Shown: one piece after another, positions 18,642-28,303 of the stretch
Layout: every line of letters starts with the position of its first letter
How positions within the stretch are numbered: the stretch's first letter is position 1
Origin: Methanofollis sp. W23
GTDB taxonomy: Archaea; Halobacteriota; Methanomicrobia; Methanomicrobiales; Methanofollaceae
DNA: 64,000 nucleotides
Assembly (NCBI RefSeq): GCF_017875325.1
Contig: NZ_JAGGMN010000001.1
Location: 2,252,140 to 2,316,139, forward strand
Reading direction: 5' to 3'
Notes under the pieces: model-generated
Database searches by the model: none
Told to the model about the DNA's origin: nothing
The model's input: the letters and a program-made list of their open reading frames with translations, nothing else
Translations under genes and position numbers: made by a program

Positions 18642-19244
18642 GTGATGAAAAAACACTATATTATTGCCTTCCTCGTGGTCTTGTCATTTCTAGTCGCCTC
18701 AGTCGGCCTTTTCCTTGCCGGACAGGACTTCAGGGATTCATCTCCTCCCATGAGTGGAAAGACCGACCCCCTCGACGACGGGACATGGCAGGACGTGATC
18801 GAGAAGATCAGCGCGCGAGAAGAGGTCATCTGCACCTACGGCACCCTCCCTGACCTGGAGAACGAGACCGAGCGGCGGGCCTGGATCGGCATTCTCCAGA
18901 CCTATACCAGGGTCCAGAAAAAAGAGATGAAACCCTACCTCTCTCCAGACGGCCCCATACTCAGCCTCGGGTACGATGTCCAGGGCTACGTGAAGGTCAT
19001 GGTCGAGGACAACCACACCGTCGGGACAAACGAGACCAGGGCCTGGTACCAGATCCTCAGGGAATATGGTGAAAAGACCGGGATCAAGAACATCCCGGTG
19101 AAGGTCGTTGCCGCTTCCGACCCCGCGCCAGAGATCAGCATACCTGTCACCGTCCAGAGATCTCCAGGGACAAGAGAGACCCTGTCCCTCAACGCCTCCT
19201 GTGCATCAATGCCCGACATGAGAAAAACCAGCACAAAGACATAA
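18642..19244 (+). CDS. Hypothetical exported protein, paralogous to the one at 61.1 kb
   Basis: A 200-residue protein with an N-terminal membrane segment (IIAFLVVLSFLVASVGLFLA) and an outside domain. The start is GTG at 18642 immediately followed by ATG; either could serve. The core segment YLSPDGPILSLGYDV, a beta-like VKVMVEDN stretch, then ETRAWYQIL and IPVKVVAA lines up with the 160-residue protein at 61087-61569 (HPDGPIFGHGV, IEIYLHE, ETTDEIYQVI, TPVIFIRA). Both therefore belong to one unnamed family. Function unknown; location should be the outer membrane face. A hairpin plus T-run follows downstream. Confidence 0.6.
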   Translation: MMKKHYIIAFLVVLSFLVASVGLFLAGQDFRDSSPPMSGKTDPLDDGTWQDVIEKISAREEVICTYGTLPDLENETERRAWIGILQTYTRVQKKEMKPYLSPDGPILSLGYDVQGYVKVMVEDNHTVGTNETRAWYQILREYGEKTGIKNIPVKVVAASDPAPEISIPVTVQRSPGTRETLSLNASCASMPDMRKTSTKT

Positions 19245-19285
19245 AAAATAATTTCAAAAACATTATACCTGCTCGATCCTAAACT

Positions 19286-19320
19286 CCAGGATGGAGAGAC
19301 CTGGAACACATTTTTTATTC
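19286..19320 (+). terminator. Hairpin plus T-run terminator
   Basis: CCAGG (19286-19290) pairs with CCTGG (19300-19304) across a 9-nt loop, followed by TTTTTTATTC at 19311. It lies 42 nt after the stop of the exported-protein gene and before the NCS2 gene, as expected for transcription end. Archaeal termination needs mainly the U-run, which is present. Confidence 0.45.
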
Positions 19321-19377
19321 TTTAAAATTCAGTTTTCAGGTCCATTTTGAGATCCGAGGATCTCAGGAGTCACAGAG

Positions 19378-20655
19378 ATGGACTTTACGTATGGAATCGA
19401 TGATAAACCAGATCTAGGAAAACTTCTCCTCTTCGGGCTACAATGGTTGGCCGTCAGTATCCCGGCCATCCTCATCATCGGAGGAGTCGTCGCCGCCTTC
19501 CAGCCCGACGGATCAGTCATCACCTATCTGCAGAAACTCTTCCTGCTCATCGCCCTGGTGCTGCTGGTCCAGGTACTCTGGGGACATAAACTTCCCCTCG
19601 TCGTCGGCCCGGCCACCGTCCTCCTCATCGGCGTCCTCGCCAGTATGAGTCAGGGCGTCGGGGCGATCAACTCGTCCCTGGTGATCGGCGGGGTGGTCCT
19701 TGCCGTACTGGCCGCCACCGGCCTCTTTAAGTACCTGAAACCGCTCTTCACTCCCAGGGTGATCGTGGTCATCCTCATGCTCATCGCCTTCACCCTGGCG
19801 CCGGTGATCCTCGACCTAGTCACCGGGGAAGGTGCAGTCCCGGCCGTCTACAACTTTGTCTTCGCCCTGGTCCTTGCAGTGGTGGTCTTCGTCGCCAACG
19901 GTCTCCTGAAGGGGATCTGGAAGTCGACGCTTGCGATGTGGGCACTTCTCCTTGGCAGCCTTGCCTACTTCGCGCTCTTCGGCACCTTCACCCCCCCGAC
20001 CCCGGAGACGGCAATCCTTGCTCTTCCAGGCGACCTCATCGCGCCGCTTGCGGCACCAGAAGCCAGCGTTCTCATCGCCTTTTTGATCTGTTTCCTGGCA
20101 CTGGCCATCAATGAACTGGGTTCAATCCAGTCGGTGGGCAGTCTCCTGAAGGCCGACGAGATGGACACGCGGGTGAACCGCGGGATGACCGTCACCGGGG
20201 TCGGCAACGCCCTCTCAGGATTTGCCGGCGTGATCGGCCCGGTGGACTTTTCGCTCAGTCCAGGCGTGATCGCTGCCACCGGGTGCGCCTCGCGCTTCGC
20301 CCTGGTCCCTGCCGCCCTTGCCCTGATGGCCGTCGGGCTCTCGCCGCTCCTCATCGGGTACCTTGGCAGCATTCCCTCGCCGGTCATCGGCGTGGTCCTG
20401 ACCTATGTCATGACCGCCCAGATCGCGGCCGGATTCATGCTTGGGGAGGAGAGCAGCGCGTTCAGGTCTTTCGACGACGGCGTGATCATCGGGACGCCCC
20501 TGCTCGTCGGCACAGTGGTGGCCTTCATGCCGGCGGCCCTGGCCTCCCAGTTCTCGGCCGCCACCCGCCCCCTCCTTGCAAATGGGTTTGTCGCCGGGGT
20601 GGTCCTGGTTCTGATCCTGGAACACCTGGTCTACCGCAAGAAAACGCAGCAATGA
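19378..20655 (+). CDS. NCS2-family nucleobase (uracil/xanthine) permease
   Basis: A 425-residue polytopic membrane protein of the nucleobase-cation symporter-2 family. It begins with the family's cytoplasmic lead-in and first helix (LLFGLQWLAVSIPAILII) and has the substrate-binding region AINELGSIQSVGSLLKADEMDTRVNRG and TVTGVGNALSGFAGVIGP around residues 240-290. The family imports uracil, xanthine or uric acid with protons. The substrate cannot be fixed from sequence; uracil-type members most often occur in archaea. AGGAG lies 9 nt upstream of the ATG. It is a single-gene unit behind a terminator and ahead of a repeat tract, with no purine or pyrimidine genes adjacent. Confidence 0.85.
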   Translation: MDFTYGIDDKPDLGKLLLFGLQWLAVSIPAILIIGGVVAAFQPDGSVITYLQKLFLLIALVLLVQVLWGHKLPLVVGPATVLLIGVLASMSQGVGAINSSLVIGGVVLAVLAATGLFKYLKPLFTPRVIVVILMLIAFTLAPVILDLVTGEGAVPAVYNFVFALVLAVVVFVANGLLKGIWKSTLAMWALLLGSLAYFALFGTFTPPTPETAILALPGDLIAPLAAPEASVLIAFLICFLALAINELGSIQSVGSLLKADEMDTRVNRGMTVTGVGNALSGFAGVIGPVDFSLSPGVIAATGCASRFALVPAALALMAVGLSPLLIGYLGSIPSPVIGVVLTYVMTAQIAAGFMLGEESSAFRSFDDGVIIGTPLLVGTVVAFMPAALASQFSAATRPLLANGFVAGVVLVLILEHLVYRKKTQQ

Positions 20656-21522
20656 AGGCATGGTCGGCTTTACAACCTCCCCCCCCTCATCTTTTTCTCT
20701 ACAGATTGTTCAGGACATGAATGAAGCCCCTCAAAGGAGATGATCAGGGCCGGGGAGAGGGCCTGGGACCACACTTCCCCTTCATATTCGTCCATTATGC
20801 CTCTCCGACACGATTGATCCGGGAAATCAACCCTATCGCGCGTGCATCAAGAATCGGCACGAAGCTCTACAGAATAAAAATATTCAGAAAGTTCCTGGGA
20901 TGCGCACTCCCCCCGAACCATCCCAATCTCACCAGATACATAAAATAAAGCCCTGTAGAATTGGGTATGAACCCCGGGTTCAAACATACCTGATGAAAAT
21001 TGTTCTGAGCAGTGTTACGAAGTTTAGGCGGAACCCTCTCAATTTTGACAGTTCATGAAGTCATCCCAGAACTCTCCAGCCTTCCCCCTCCCAGACGAGA
21101 GCAATGGATGATGAGAGGAGTTTCTCACCTCTCTGTTTCGCACCCATGCATCTATGCCTTCCCCACCCCCATGCCGGGGACGAGTGCCCCCCTGACCCCA
21201 GGGATGGCGATGGGGGCAGGAAGGCAGAGCGATGATCGTGAAGACGGGCTGCGAACCCCCACAAATCTTCATCAGCGTGGGGCCCGGGAGGCGGGCACGC
21301 CCCCTGTTGAAGAGAACCGCCACGATGACTTCTACAAAGCCTTAAATCCTCCCAATCGTTCCTGGTCCGGGGTTGGGGCCACCTCGGTCTTCCATGAGTG
21401 GAGTCCTCCCGCAGAGTGCTCCAGGGCCTGATCATCCCCTCATCCTCAAAAAATCCCGCCACCGCCCTTCCATCTGCAGAGATCAGTTACAGACAAATCC
21501 TGGCGTCGCCCAGTACTCTTCC
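20656..21522. repeat. Intergenic repeat tract
   Basis: No gene is supported in this 0.87-kb gap. It contains an R3 palindrome with its extended right arm (about 20952-21025, GGTATGAACCCCGGGTTCAA, then GATGAAAATTGTTCTGAGCA), an R4 half (about 21058-21110), an intact R1 element (21156-21225) and an inverted R2 end (about 21300-21345). Sequence 21350-21522 leads into dapF without a recognisable promoter. Confidence 0.65.
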
Positions 21523-22344
21523 ATGGAGATCACGTTCACCAAACTCCACGGCAATGGCAACGACTTCATCCTCATCGACGAGATGAACGATCCTGTCATC
21601 CCCGACGAGATGAAAGGGACTTTCGCTGCTCTCTACTGTGACCGGCGCTTCGGGATAGGCGGCGACGGTGTCCTCTTCATCTCCCCCTCCACCTCTGCAG
21701 ACGTGAAGATGCGTCTCTTCCAGCCAGACGAGAGCGAGGCCGAGATGTGCGGGAACGGGATCCGGTGCCTGGCAAAATATGCCCATGATGCCGGGCATGC
21801 CACGGACTCCTGCACCGTCGAGACCCTGGCCGGGGTCATGCCGGTCGAGATGGGCTACGACGACGAAGGCGAGTTCTGGGCGACGATCGAGATGGTCGAC
21901 CCGGGCTTTGAACGTTCGGTCGTCCCTGCGACCGGCAAAGGAGAGTATCACGAAGAGATCAACGGCTTCACGGTCCACGCCGCAAACACCGGCGTCCCCC
22001 ATGCCGTGGTCTTCGTCGACGACCTTGAGACGGTCGAGATCATGGCCGTCGCCCCGGCCATCAGGCACCACCCCTCCTTCCCGAGGGGTGCGAACGTCAA
22101 CTTCGTACAGCGCAACGGCGAAAATTCGCTCAGGATCCGGACCTTCGAGCGGGGGATCGAGGGCGAGACCGAGTCCTGCGGCACCGGCGCCACCGCCTCT
22201 GCGGCCGTCGCCCATCACCTCGGGTTTGTCGGGCCAGAGGTGCGGGTCGAGACCCACGGCGGCCCTCTGGTGATCAGGTGTGGCGAGAAGACCACGATGA
22301 CCGGCCCTGCCGCAACCGTCTTCTCCGGCGTCATCGAGGACTGA
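21523..22344 (+). CDS. dapF: Diaminopimelate epimerase
   Basis: A 273-residue diaminopimelate epimerase, converting LL- to meso-diaminopimelate in lysine synthesis. The two catalytic cysteines sit in the family motifs EMCGNGIRCLAKY (near 72) and ETESCGTGATASA (near 220). Length is normal for the family. The ATG at 21523 gives the conserved start MEITFTKLHGNGNDF; the frame is open for 50 more codons upstream but that part is repeat-derived. Methanogens of this group have no peptidoglycan, so the product serves lysine. The gene is alone between repeat tracts, away from other lysine genes. Confidence 0.95.
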   Translation: MEITFTKLHGNGNDFILIDEMNDPVIPDEMKGTFAALYCDRRFGIGGDGVLFISPSTSADVKMRLFQPDESEAEMCGNGIRCLAKYAHDAGHATDSCTVETLAGVMPVEMGYDDEGEFWATIEMVDPGFERSVVPATGKGEYHEEINGFTVHAANTGVPHAVVFVDDLETVEIMAVAPAIRHHPSFPRGANVNFVQRNGENSLRIRTFERGIEGETESCGTGATASAAVAHHLGFVGPEVRVETHGGPLVIRCGEKTTMTGPAATVFSGVIED

Positions 22345-22955
22345 GTACATACGTCTGAAGGACCGCGGTCTCTCCTTATCCCTCATTTTAGAGGGGCATT
22401 CCTGGGTCACGTGCACGAAAAAATGGTTTTTAGGCTCTGTAGAGGCCCTCTGGATGGTTCTTTTTGGCGGGGGGCTCCTCCCCCCGGTTCCCCCGCCACA
22501 TGATAATAGGTCATGGATGGCAAATCTCTCTTCTGGTCCATCGATTGTGCCTTCCTGACCCAATTTCCGTCCCGGGATCCATGGAGCCGCTCACGATGAG
22601 AAGATGCGGGAAAGCGGGTGCTCGACACGTGTGTGTCCGGAATGGGTGAAAGGTCCTACAACGCCGAAATGAGGGGGCTGTAGAAACCCTCACCTACTTT
22701 TCCCCCATGCTCACGCCGAGGGCTCCACTCGAAGATCAAAGATCTTCACAAACTTGCTCCTGCTCGCAGCCCCCGGATCCCTTGGATGAAACTAGGACCA
22801 GAAAAGCAGAATAGATGAATATGACGCGGGTGCTGCCATCCTCGACCTATCGTGTTCACGAGAGCCCGGGGATGCAACCCCCGGCGCGATCAAGACAGCA
22901 CGCCCCCCGCCAGAGCGTTTCATCCAGAGAGTTTTTACAAAGCCGAAAAGAGCGC
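22345..22955. repeat. Intergenic repeat tract
   Basis: Holds two R2 copies (about 22430-22485 and 22675-22700), a partial R1 (about 22548-22580), a nested palindrome (about 22735-22755, GAAGATCAAAGATCTTC) inside another G/C-rich element, and an inverted R2 (about 22905-22945, CCGCCAGAGCGTTTCATCC to TTTTTACAAAGCC). No gene seen. Confidence 0.6.
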
Positions 22956-22976
22956 AAAAAAAGGCCAGAGGCCTTT
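22956..22976 (-). terminator. Intrinsic-type terminator of the KaiC-like gene
   Basis: On the minus strand AAAGGCC-TCT-GGCCTTT forms a 7-bp stem that runs directly into a T7 tract. The hairpin begins at the last base of the stop codon of the KaiC-like gene, leaving essentially no 3' untranslated region. This is one of the clearest stem-plus-U-run structures in the window. Confidence 0.6.
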
Positions 22977-23572
22977 CAGACCACGCGCTTCGTAGTGGAG
23001 AGTTCGAGGCCGTCTTCCAGGATATTGTACGGCACAAGCTGGTTGGGGAGTTCACTCCCATGCATCTTGAAGATCCCGAGCATCCGCTCGACCTCTGAAC
23101 CGACGACCCGCTGGAGCAGTTCAATATACCCATCGGCAGCCCTGGTCAACCTGATCTCTTCTTCCCTGGTGTGGAGCCCCTTATAGAGAAGGAGGAGGAC
23201 ATTCGATCCCTCTGCGCGCGCCTCTACTCTCAGTGCCTGGACCAGGTCAAGAGCAGCACTGACACCGTCCTTGAGGATGATGGTAGAGAGCGAATCGATG
23301 ACGATCCGTTCGCCCGTGACGAGCGTGGGCAGGTCCTGGTTGTTGACCCCCCGTGCATCGTACATCCCTTCAGACGGTTCATCATCGATCATCAGGTATA
23401 TCCCATTCATGGTGGCCTCTTCTTCTCCACCCCGCCAGAACTGGGCACCAAAGAGGTCGAGGCCATCGGTAGGCGTACCGGCGACGATAATGACGGCCCC
23501 TCTTGGAATACCCCCATTTAAAGCAAGATCAAGCCCCGCAAGCCCGGTGGATCGCAAATTATCCTTATCCAC
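22976..23572 (-). CDS. KaiC/RAD55-like protein with degenerate Walker A
   Basis: A 198-residue RecA-superfamily protein of the KaiC/RAD55-like group common in archaea. The start of the fold is intact (STGLAGLDLALNGGIPRGAVIIVAG), but the P-loop reads AGTPTDGLDLFG instead of GxxGxGKS/T, lacking the lysine. The Walker B-like strand is ERIVIDSLSTIIL. ATP hydrolysis is therefore doubtful; a regulatory or scaffold role is possible. Start chosen: GTG at 23572, with GGAGGAAAGC directly upstream; a TTG start 12 codons earlier (23608) has no binding site. It lies 123 nt downstream of the acyl-CoA ligase on the same strand and may be co-transcribed. Confidence 0.7.
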   Translation of the reverse strand: MDKDNLRSTGLAGLDLALNGGIPRGAVIIVAGTPTDGLDLFGAQFWRGGEEEATMNGIYLMIDDEPSEGMYDARGVNNQDLPTLVTGERIVIDSLSTIILKDGVSAALDLVQALRVEARAEGSNVLLLLYKGLHTREEEIRLTRAADGYIELLQRVVGSEVERMLGIFKMHGSELPNQLVPYNILEDGLELSTTKRVV

Positions 23573-23695
23573 GCTTTCCTCCGCACTAGATGTAGTGATG
23601 TGTTGCAATAAACCTTACGAGATTATCCTGGACGTCCCTTTTTCAATCTTTCTCACCCCCATGATCGAAACCTCGATCACTTCCCAAAATAGAGA

Positions 23696-25240
23696 TTATT
23701 CTGAGGGATTTGCACAATCGTGTTCCCTGAGTGTCCGCCTCAGGAGTTTCCATCCACTTACCCGCGGGAGGTGGTCGAGGACGACCATATCTCGGGGCAC
23801 CTTGTAGCCGGCAAGCCGTTCCCTGCAGTAGCGGTTCAGTTCGTCCATGGTGACCGACTGCCCCGCGTTCATCACGACGGCGGCCACCGGGATCTCGCCC
23901 CGGCGCTCATCAGGCCTGGCAAAGATCGCGACGTCTGCGATCTTGGGGTGGTCGATGATCACGTTCTCCACCTCGGTCGGATAGACCTTCCAGCCAGACA
24001 TGATGATCATGTCCTTCTTCCGGTCGGTGACAAAGAGCACCCCGTCCTCGTCCAGGTAGCCCAGGTCGCCGGTCAAAAACCAGCCATCAGGGAGGAAGAC
24101 CTTCTTGGTCGCCTCGGGCATGCCCCAGTAGCCGCTGGCGACCGACGGGCCGCGGAGGGCGATCTCCCCCACCTCGCCAGGCTGGAGCTCATAGCCGGGG
24201 TCGTCTTCGGCGACGATCTTCACCTCAGCATACCCGGCCGGAACCCCGACCGAGCGATAGCCCTTGTGGAGCCCGGAATTGTCAGGCCTGGTCGCCGTCC
24301 CTGAACCGACGACGATCGTCTCAGAGAGCCCATAGGCGTTCACGATCGGCACCCCGAACCGGCGGTCGAACTCCTCCCAGATGACCGGGAGGAGCGGGCC
24401 TCCTCCGGATATGACTGATCTCGCCTTCTCCAGGGCCTCGTCGGCTTCAGGTCCGGCCCTGATGAGGGAGTGGATCACCGGCGGCATCGAAGCAAGCACG
24501 GTGGCCTGGTATTGCTGCGCAAGGGAAAGATAGGTGTCGAGGTCGAACCGGTCCATACAGACCCAGGTCCCCCCGGCCTTGAGGGTCGCAAGCCCCCACG
24601 AGAGCCCGACATGCCCCATCGGATAGACCCCGAGATAGACATCGTCGGCGGCGAGGTCGAGCAACTCCTCCTGGGTGGCAAGGGCATTCATCCAGTTGCC
24701 CTGCGAGAGCATCGCACCCTTCGGCTTCCCGGTCGTCCCTGAGGTGTACTGGAGCTGGCAAAGGTCGTCTGCCCGGCACCCCATCGCACGCCCGAGCGGG
24801 ACGGAATGGAGGAGATCGTCCCATGCGCACTCTCCCTCTTCTGCCGCGCCGACGACGCAGAGATGTCTGAGAGCAGGGCATGCCCCCTGCACCCCCCGGA
24901 CCGTCGGGGCGTGTTCCTCGTCGGTGATCACCGCCGCGGCCCCGGAGTCGTTGAGGGCATATGCCACCTCTTCCTCGTGATACACGCCATTGGTCGGGAC
25001 CGCGACCGCCCCGATCCGCCAGATCGCCAGGTACGAGAGGAGATATTCTGGAGTGGTGTCAAGGTAGATGCAGACCCGGTCGCCCTTTGTCACGCCAAGG
25101 GCGGTAAGCCCCCCTGCAAGCGCATCTGCGGTGTCACGCAGGTCTGCATAGGTATAAGTCCTCCCATCGTTTGCAAAAATAAATGCCGGCCCCTCGTGGG
25201 TCCTGGCCTGTACGTCAAGGAAGGTGGTGATGTTGTGCAT
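23696..25240 (-). CDS. AMP-forming acyl-CoA ligase
   Basis: A 514-residue member of the adenylate-forming (ANL) superfamily, similar to long-chain or medium-chain acyl-CoA synthetases. The P-loop is YTSGTTGKPKGAM (about 172), motif A5-like NAYGLSET (about 306), the hinge region GWFLTGDLGYLDEDG and VTDRKKDMIIMSGWKVYP. The terminal catalytic lysine block reads RVSGWKLLRRTLRE: the lysine is present, but Trp precedes it where Gly is usual. The ATG at 25240 follows GGAG by 9 nt; the frame opens 11 codons earlier without a binding site. Substrate unknown. Downstream is the KaiC-like gene. CoA-ester formation is inferred from family. Confidence 0.85.
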   Translation of the reverse strand: MHNITTFLDVQARTHEGPAFIFANDGRTYTYADLRDTADALAGGLTALGVTKGDRVCIYLDTTPEYLLSYLAIWRIGAVAVPTNGVYHEEEVAYALNDSGAAAVITDEEHAPTVRGVQGACPALRHLCVVGAAEEGECAWDDLLHSVPLGRAMGCRADDLCQLQYTSGTTGKPKGAMLSQGNWMNALATQEELLDLAADDVYLGVYPMGHVGLSWGLATLKAGGTWVCMDRFDLDTYLSLAQQYQATVLASMPPVIHSLIRAGPEADEALEKARSVISGGGPLLPVIWEEFDRRFGVPIVNAYGLSETIVVGSGTATRPDNSGLHKGYRSVGVPAGYAEVKIVAEDDPGYELQPGEVGEIALRGPSVASGYWGMPEATKKVFLPDGWFLTGDLGYLDEDGVLFVTDRKKDMIIMSGWKVYPTEVENVIIDHPKIADVAIFARPDERRGEIPVAAVVMNAGQSVTMDELNRYCRERLAGYKVPRDMVVLDHLPRVSGWKLLRRTLREHDCANPSE

Positions 25241-25841
25241 GGTCGACTCCGTGTGGCCATATTCTGGCCACAATGAATAGATATGTACATCCTGATATAT
25301 ACCCTATTCCCTCCTGACGCAGGACATGAGGGCATCCCAAGACTCTCCAACTCTCCCCCTCCCAGAAGAAAGCACTGGATGGGGTGAAGAAATCCTCCCC
25401 CTCTTCGTTACCCACCTGTGCCTTCATGCCTTGCCACACCCCCGCCCCGGGGGCGAATGCCGCCTGGACCCCAGGAATGGCGATGAGAACGGGAAGGGAG
25501 AGCGATGATCGTGAAGACGGGAGGCAATCATCCGCCACTCTTCATCAGCGGGGGGAGTGCCGCTCCCCAGTCTCCCCAAGTAAAGATGGGCGGCGGATGG
25601 CATTACACTCTTCATGGCGATTGAGTGTGCCTTCCCGGCCCTATCTTCATCCCGGGGGTCCGGGGGCAGCGCCCCCGGCACCGAGGTTTGGGAAGGCAAG
25701 CGACACACATCTCCCCACAATAGGTGAGGATTTCTACAGAGCCGAAATTTCAGGAACGGTAGACTTCAGTTCAAGATGATGTGCACCTAAAGAGAGTTGT
25801 GGGATATGCTCATGGAAAACAGGAGCGGGGGGATCCCCTAG
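25241..25841. repeat. Intergenic repeat tract
   Basis: Contains an R4 half (about 25325-25375, ATCCCAAGACTCTCCAAC), a diverged R1 (about 25430-25500), an intact R1 (25629-25697, 69 bp, GGGGGCAGCGCCCCCGG core), an inverted R2 end (about 25728-25745, TTTCTACAGAGCCG) and an inverted R4 end (about 25785-25815). No gene seen. Confidence 0.7.
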
Positions 25842-28259
25842 TCACTGGTACTCTGGCGGCTGGACCTGTTCGGGCAGACCCCCCTTGAAGTGCTCGCGCA
25901 CCCGCCCGTAATAATCTTTGATCCGCTCGTTCATCGTTGGGTGCACCTTCTTGGCCGCCGCCTCAAGGTGCTCTTTCGTAACGACCTGACTCTTCTCGCG
26001 CATCGCAAGCATCCCGGCCTCGCGGCAGAGGGCCTCGAGGTCTGAGCCGACATACCCCTCGGTCATTTTGGCGATGGCCCAGACGATCTCGTCACGCACC
26101 TCGTCGGCAAGCGGGGTGCCGCGGGCGACGAGCTGGTCGGTGATGAACCGCCGGCGTGCGCCTGCCGAAAGAGGCTCGCCGGTCCCTTTCTCGACCCCTT
26201 CAAAGGCTTCTCTGAGGGCCACGACCGAGGGCGCTCCCTCCTCTGGCAGGGTCATGATCGTCTCCTCGATCGCCGAGGCGTCGAGCCCCTCGGTCACCGC
26301 CACGGCCTCATTGACCACCGAGCCCTCAAGCGGCATATGGCGCGTATGGATCCCGAGGATCTTTGCCCGGCCCTTCCGGTCTGGCGACCCGATATAGACA
26401 AGCCGATCGAAGCGCCCAGGCCTGAGCAGCGCCGGGTCGACGATGTCGGGGCGGTTTGTCGCCCCCATCACCACGACGTCGCCCCTCTCGGTGAGACCGT
26501 CCATCTCGGTCAGGATCTGGTTGAGCACACTCTCGACCACATGGCTCTCCGCCCCCGCACCCCTGGACGGGGCCAGGGCGTCGAGCTCGTCGAAGAAGAT
26601 GATCGACGGCGCCACCTGCCTGGCCTTCTTGAAGATCTCGCGCACCGCCCGTTCAGACTCGCCGACCCACTTGGAGAGGAGCTGCGGCCCCCTCACCGGG
26701 ATGAAGTTCGCCCCGCTCTCCGAGGCGACGGCCTTGGCGATGAGCGTCTTGCCGGTACCGGGCGGACCGTACAGGAGCACCCCGCGCGGCGGCTCGATCC
26801 CCAGGTCCTCAAACCGCACCCGCTCGGTAAGCGGGTACTCGACGGCCTCGCGAACCTCCTCTTTCTCAGATTCCAGTCCGCCGACATCGTCCCATGAGAC
26901 ATGGGAGACTTCGAGCAGGACCTCGCGCATGGCACTGGGCGAGACGTCACGGAGCGACTCGCGGAAATCGCCGGCCTGCACCTCCATCTGTTCCAGGACT
27001 TCAGGCGGGATCTCGTCCTCTTCGAGATCGATCTGGGGCATGTAACGCCTGAGCGCCCTGATCGCCCCCTCGCGTGCCAGCGCCGCAAGGTCGGCGCCGA
27101 CAAACCCGTGGGTCTGCATGGCCATCTCCTCGATCTTGACGTCGTCGGCAAGCGGCATCCCCCGCGTATGAATCTTGAGGATCTCGGTCCGGTCCCGCTC
27201 GTTCGGGACCGCGATCTCAATCTCCCGGTCGAACCTGCCCGGCCGCCTGAGCGCCGCATCGATGGCGTCAAGACGGTTCGTCGCCCCAATCACGACGACC
27301 TGCCCCCGCTCCTCAAGCCCGTCCATCATGGTAAGGAGCTGGGCGACCACCCGCCGCTCAACCTCGCCGGTGACCTCCTCGCGCTTTGGGGCGATGGAGT
27401 CGAGTTCGTCGATAAAGATGATCGAGGGCGCGTTCTGCCTGGCGTCGTCAAAGACCTCGCGCAGACGCTGTTCTGACTCGCCATAGTACTTCGAGATCAC
27501 CTCTGGCCCCGCGATGGAGATGAAGTGCGCCCCGCTCTCCGAGGCGACGGCTTTCGCAATAAGCGTCTTCCCGGTGCCGGGTGGGCCGTACAGGAGCACT
27601 CCCTTGGGCGGGTCGATCCCGAGTTTCCTGAAGAGCTCGGGGTGACGCATCGGGAGTTCGATCGTCTCACGCACCCGCTGGAGTTCGTCCTTGAGCCCGC
27701 CGATATCCTCGTACGAGAGCTTTTTTGCACCGTCGAACCCGGCGGCCGGTTTTTCCGAGAACTCGACCTTGGTGTTCTTGGTGATGATGATCGCGTCTTC
27801 GGGCTCGACGACGACCGCCTTAAAGGCCACGATCTGGGGCTGCATGAACGGCAGTCCAGCCTGGATCGGGACCGAGTCGTTCTTGGTGATCGGGAAGTCG
27901 ATGAGGTGGTTGACCACGCTCTGGTAGTTGATCGGGAGCTGGCGCGGCAGATCTTCGGGCGGAGCAAGGATAACCCGCTCTGCCTCGATCTCGGTCTCGA
28001 CTTTCCGCACGAGGACCTTGTCCCCGACCGCGACCCCCGAGTTCTCCCTGGTAAACTTGTCGATCCGCATCTTGCCCTGCTGCCAGTCAGAGACCATCGC
28101 CCTCCAGACCTTGGCGATGGTCTGGCGTTTCCCGACGACCTCAACGAGATCGCCGGGCGAGAGTCGCATCTGGAGCATGGTGTCAGGATCCAGGCGCGCC
28201 TTCCCCCCGCCCTGGTCCTCTGGATATGCCCTGTCGACTTTCAGATACATTTCAGGCAT
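25842..28259 (-). CDS. Cdc48/VAT-type AAA+ ATPase
   Basis: An 805-residue protein of the archaeal Cdc48/VAT family. An N-terminal substrate-binding domain (about 1-185, double-psi barrel beginning [14 protein letters not shown]) is followed by two AAA+ modules. D1 has Walker [19 protein letters not shown] and Walker [15 protein letters not shown]2 repeats [18 protein letters not shown] and has [17 protein letters not shown]. It forms hexamers that unfold or extract proteins, often feeding the proteasome. The C-terminal tail ([17 protein letters not shown]) is of the type that can dock to the proteasome, by family knowledge. It is transcribed divergently from larC across a 44-nt gap. Confidence 0.95.
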   Translation of the reverse strand: MPEMYLKVDRAYPEDQGGGKARLDPDTMLQMRLSPGDLVEVVGKRQTIAKVWRAMVSDWQQGKMRIDKFTRENSGVAVGDKVLVRKVETEIEAERVILAPPEDLPRQLPINYQSVVNHLIDFPITKNDSVPIQAGLPFMQPQIVAFKAVVVEPEDAIIITKNTKVEFSEKPAAGFDGAKKLSYEDIGGLKDELQRVRETIELPMRHPELFRKLGIDPPKGVLLYGPPGTGKTLIAKAVASESGAHFISIAGPEVISKYYGESEQRLREVFDDARQNAPSIIFIDELDSIAPKREEVTGEVERRVVAQLLTMMDGLEERGQVVVIGATNRLDAIDAALRRPGRFDREIEIAVPNERDRTEILKIHTRGMPLADDVKIEEMAMQTHGFVGADLAALAREGAIRALRRYMPQIDLEEDEIPPEVLEQMEVQAGDFRESLRDVSPSAMREVLLEVSHVSWDDVGGLESEKEEVREAVEYPLTERVRFEDLGIEPPRGVLLYGPPGTGKTLIAKAVASESGANFIPVRGPQLLSKWVGESERAVREIFKKARQVAPSIIFFDELDALAPSRGAGAESHVVESVLNQILTEMDGLTERGDVVVMGATNRPDIVDPALLRPGRFDRLVYIGSPDRKGRAKILGIHTRHMPLEGSVVNEAVAVTEGLDASAIEETIMTLPEEGAPSVVALREAFEGVEKGTGEPLSAGARRRFITDQLVARGTPLADEVRDEIVWAIAKMTEGYVGSDLEALCREAGMLAMREKSQVVTKEHLEAAAKKVHPTMNERIKDYYGRVREHFKGGLPEQVQPPEYQ

Positions 28260-28282
28260 TCGTTAGAATCATATACGCCCTG

Positions 28283-28290
28283 ATTTATAA
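28283..28290 (+). promoter_or_regulatory. TATA box of larC-radB
   Basis: ATTTATAA lies 14 nt before the larC ATG, so the predicted start is at or just after the ATG, pointing to a leaderless transcript. On the opposite strand, GTATATGATT (about 28268-28277) could serve the Cdc48 gene, giving a compact divergent promoter pair in 44 bp. Inference from spacing. Confidence 0.4.
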
Positions 28291-28303
28291 GTACTGCCAC
28301 AGT

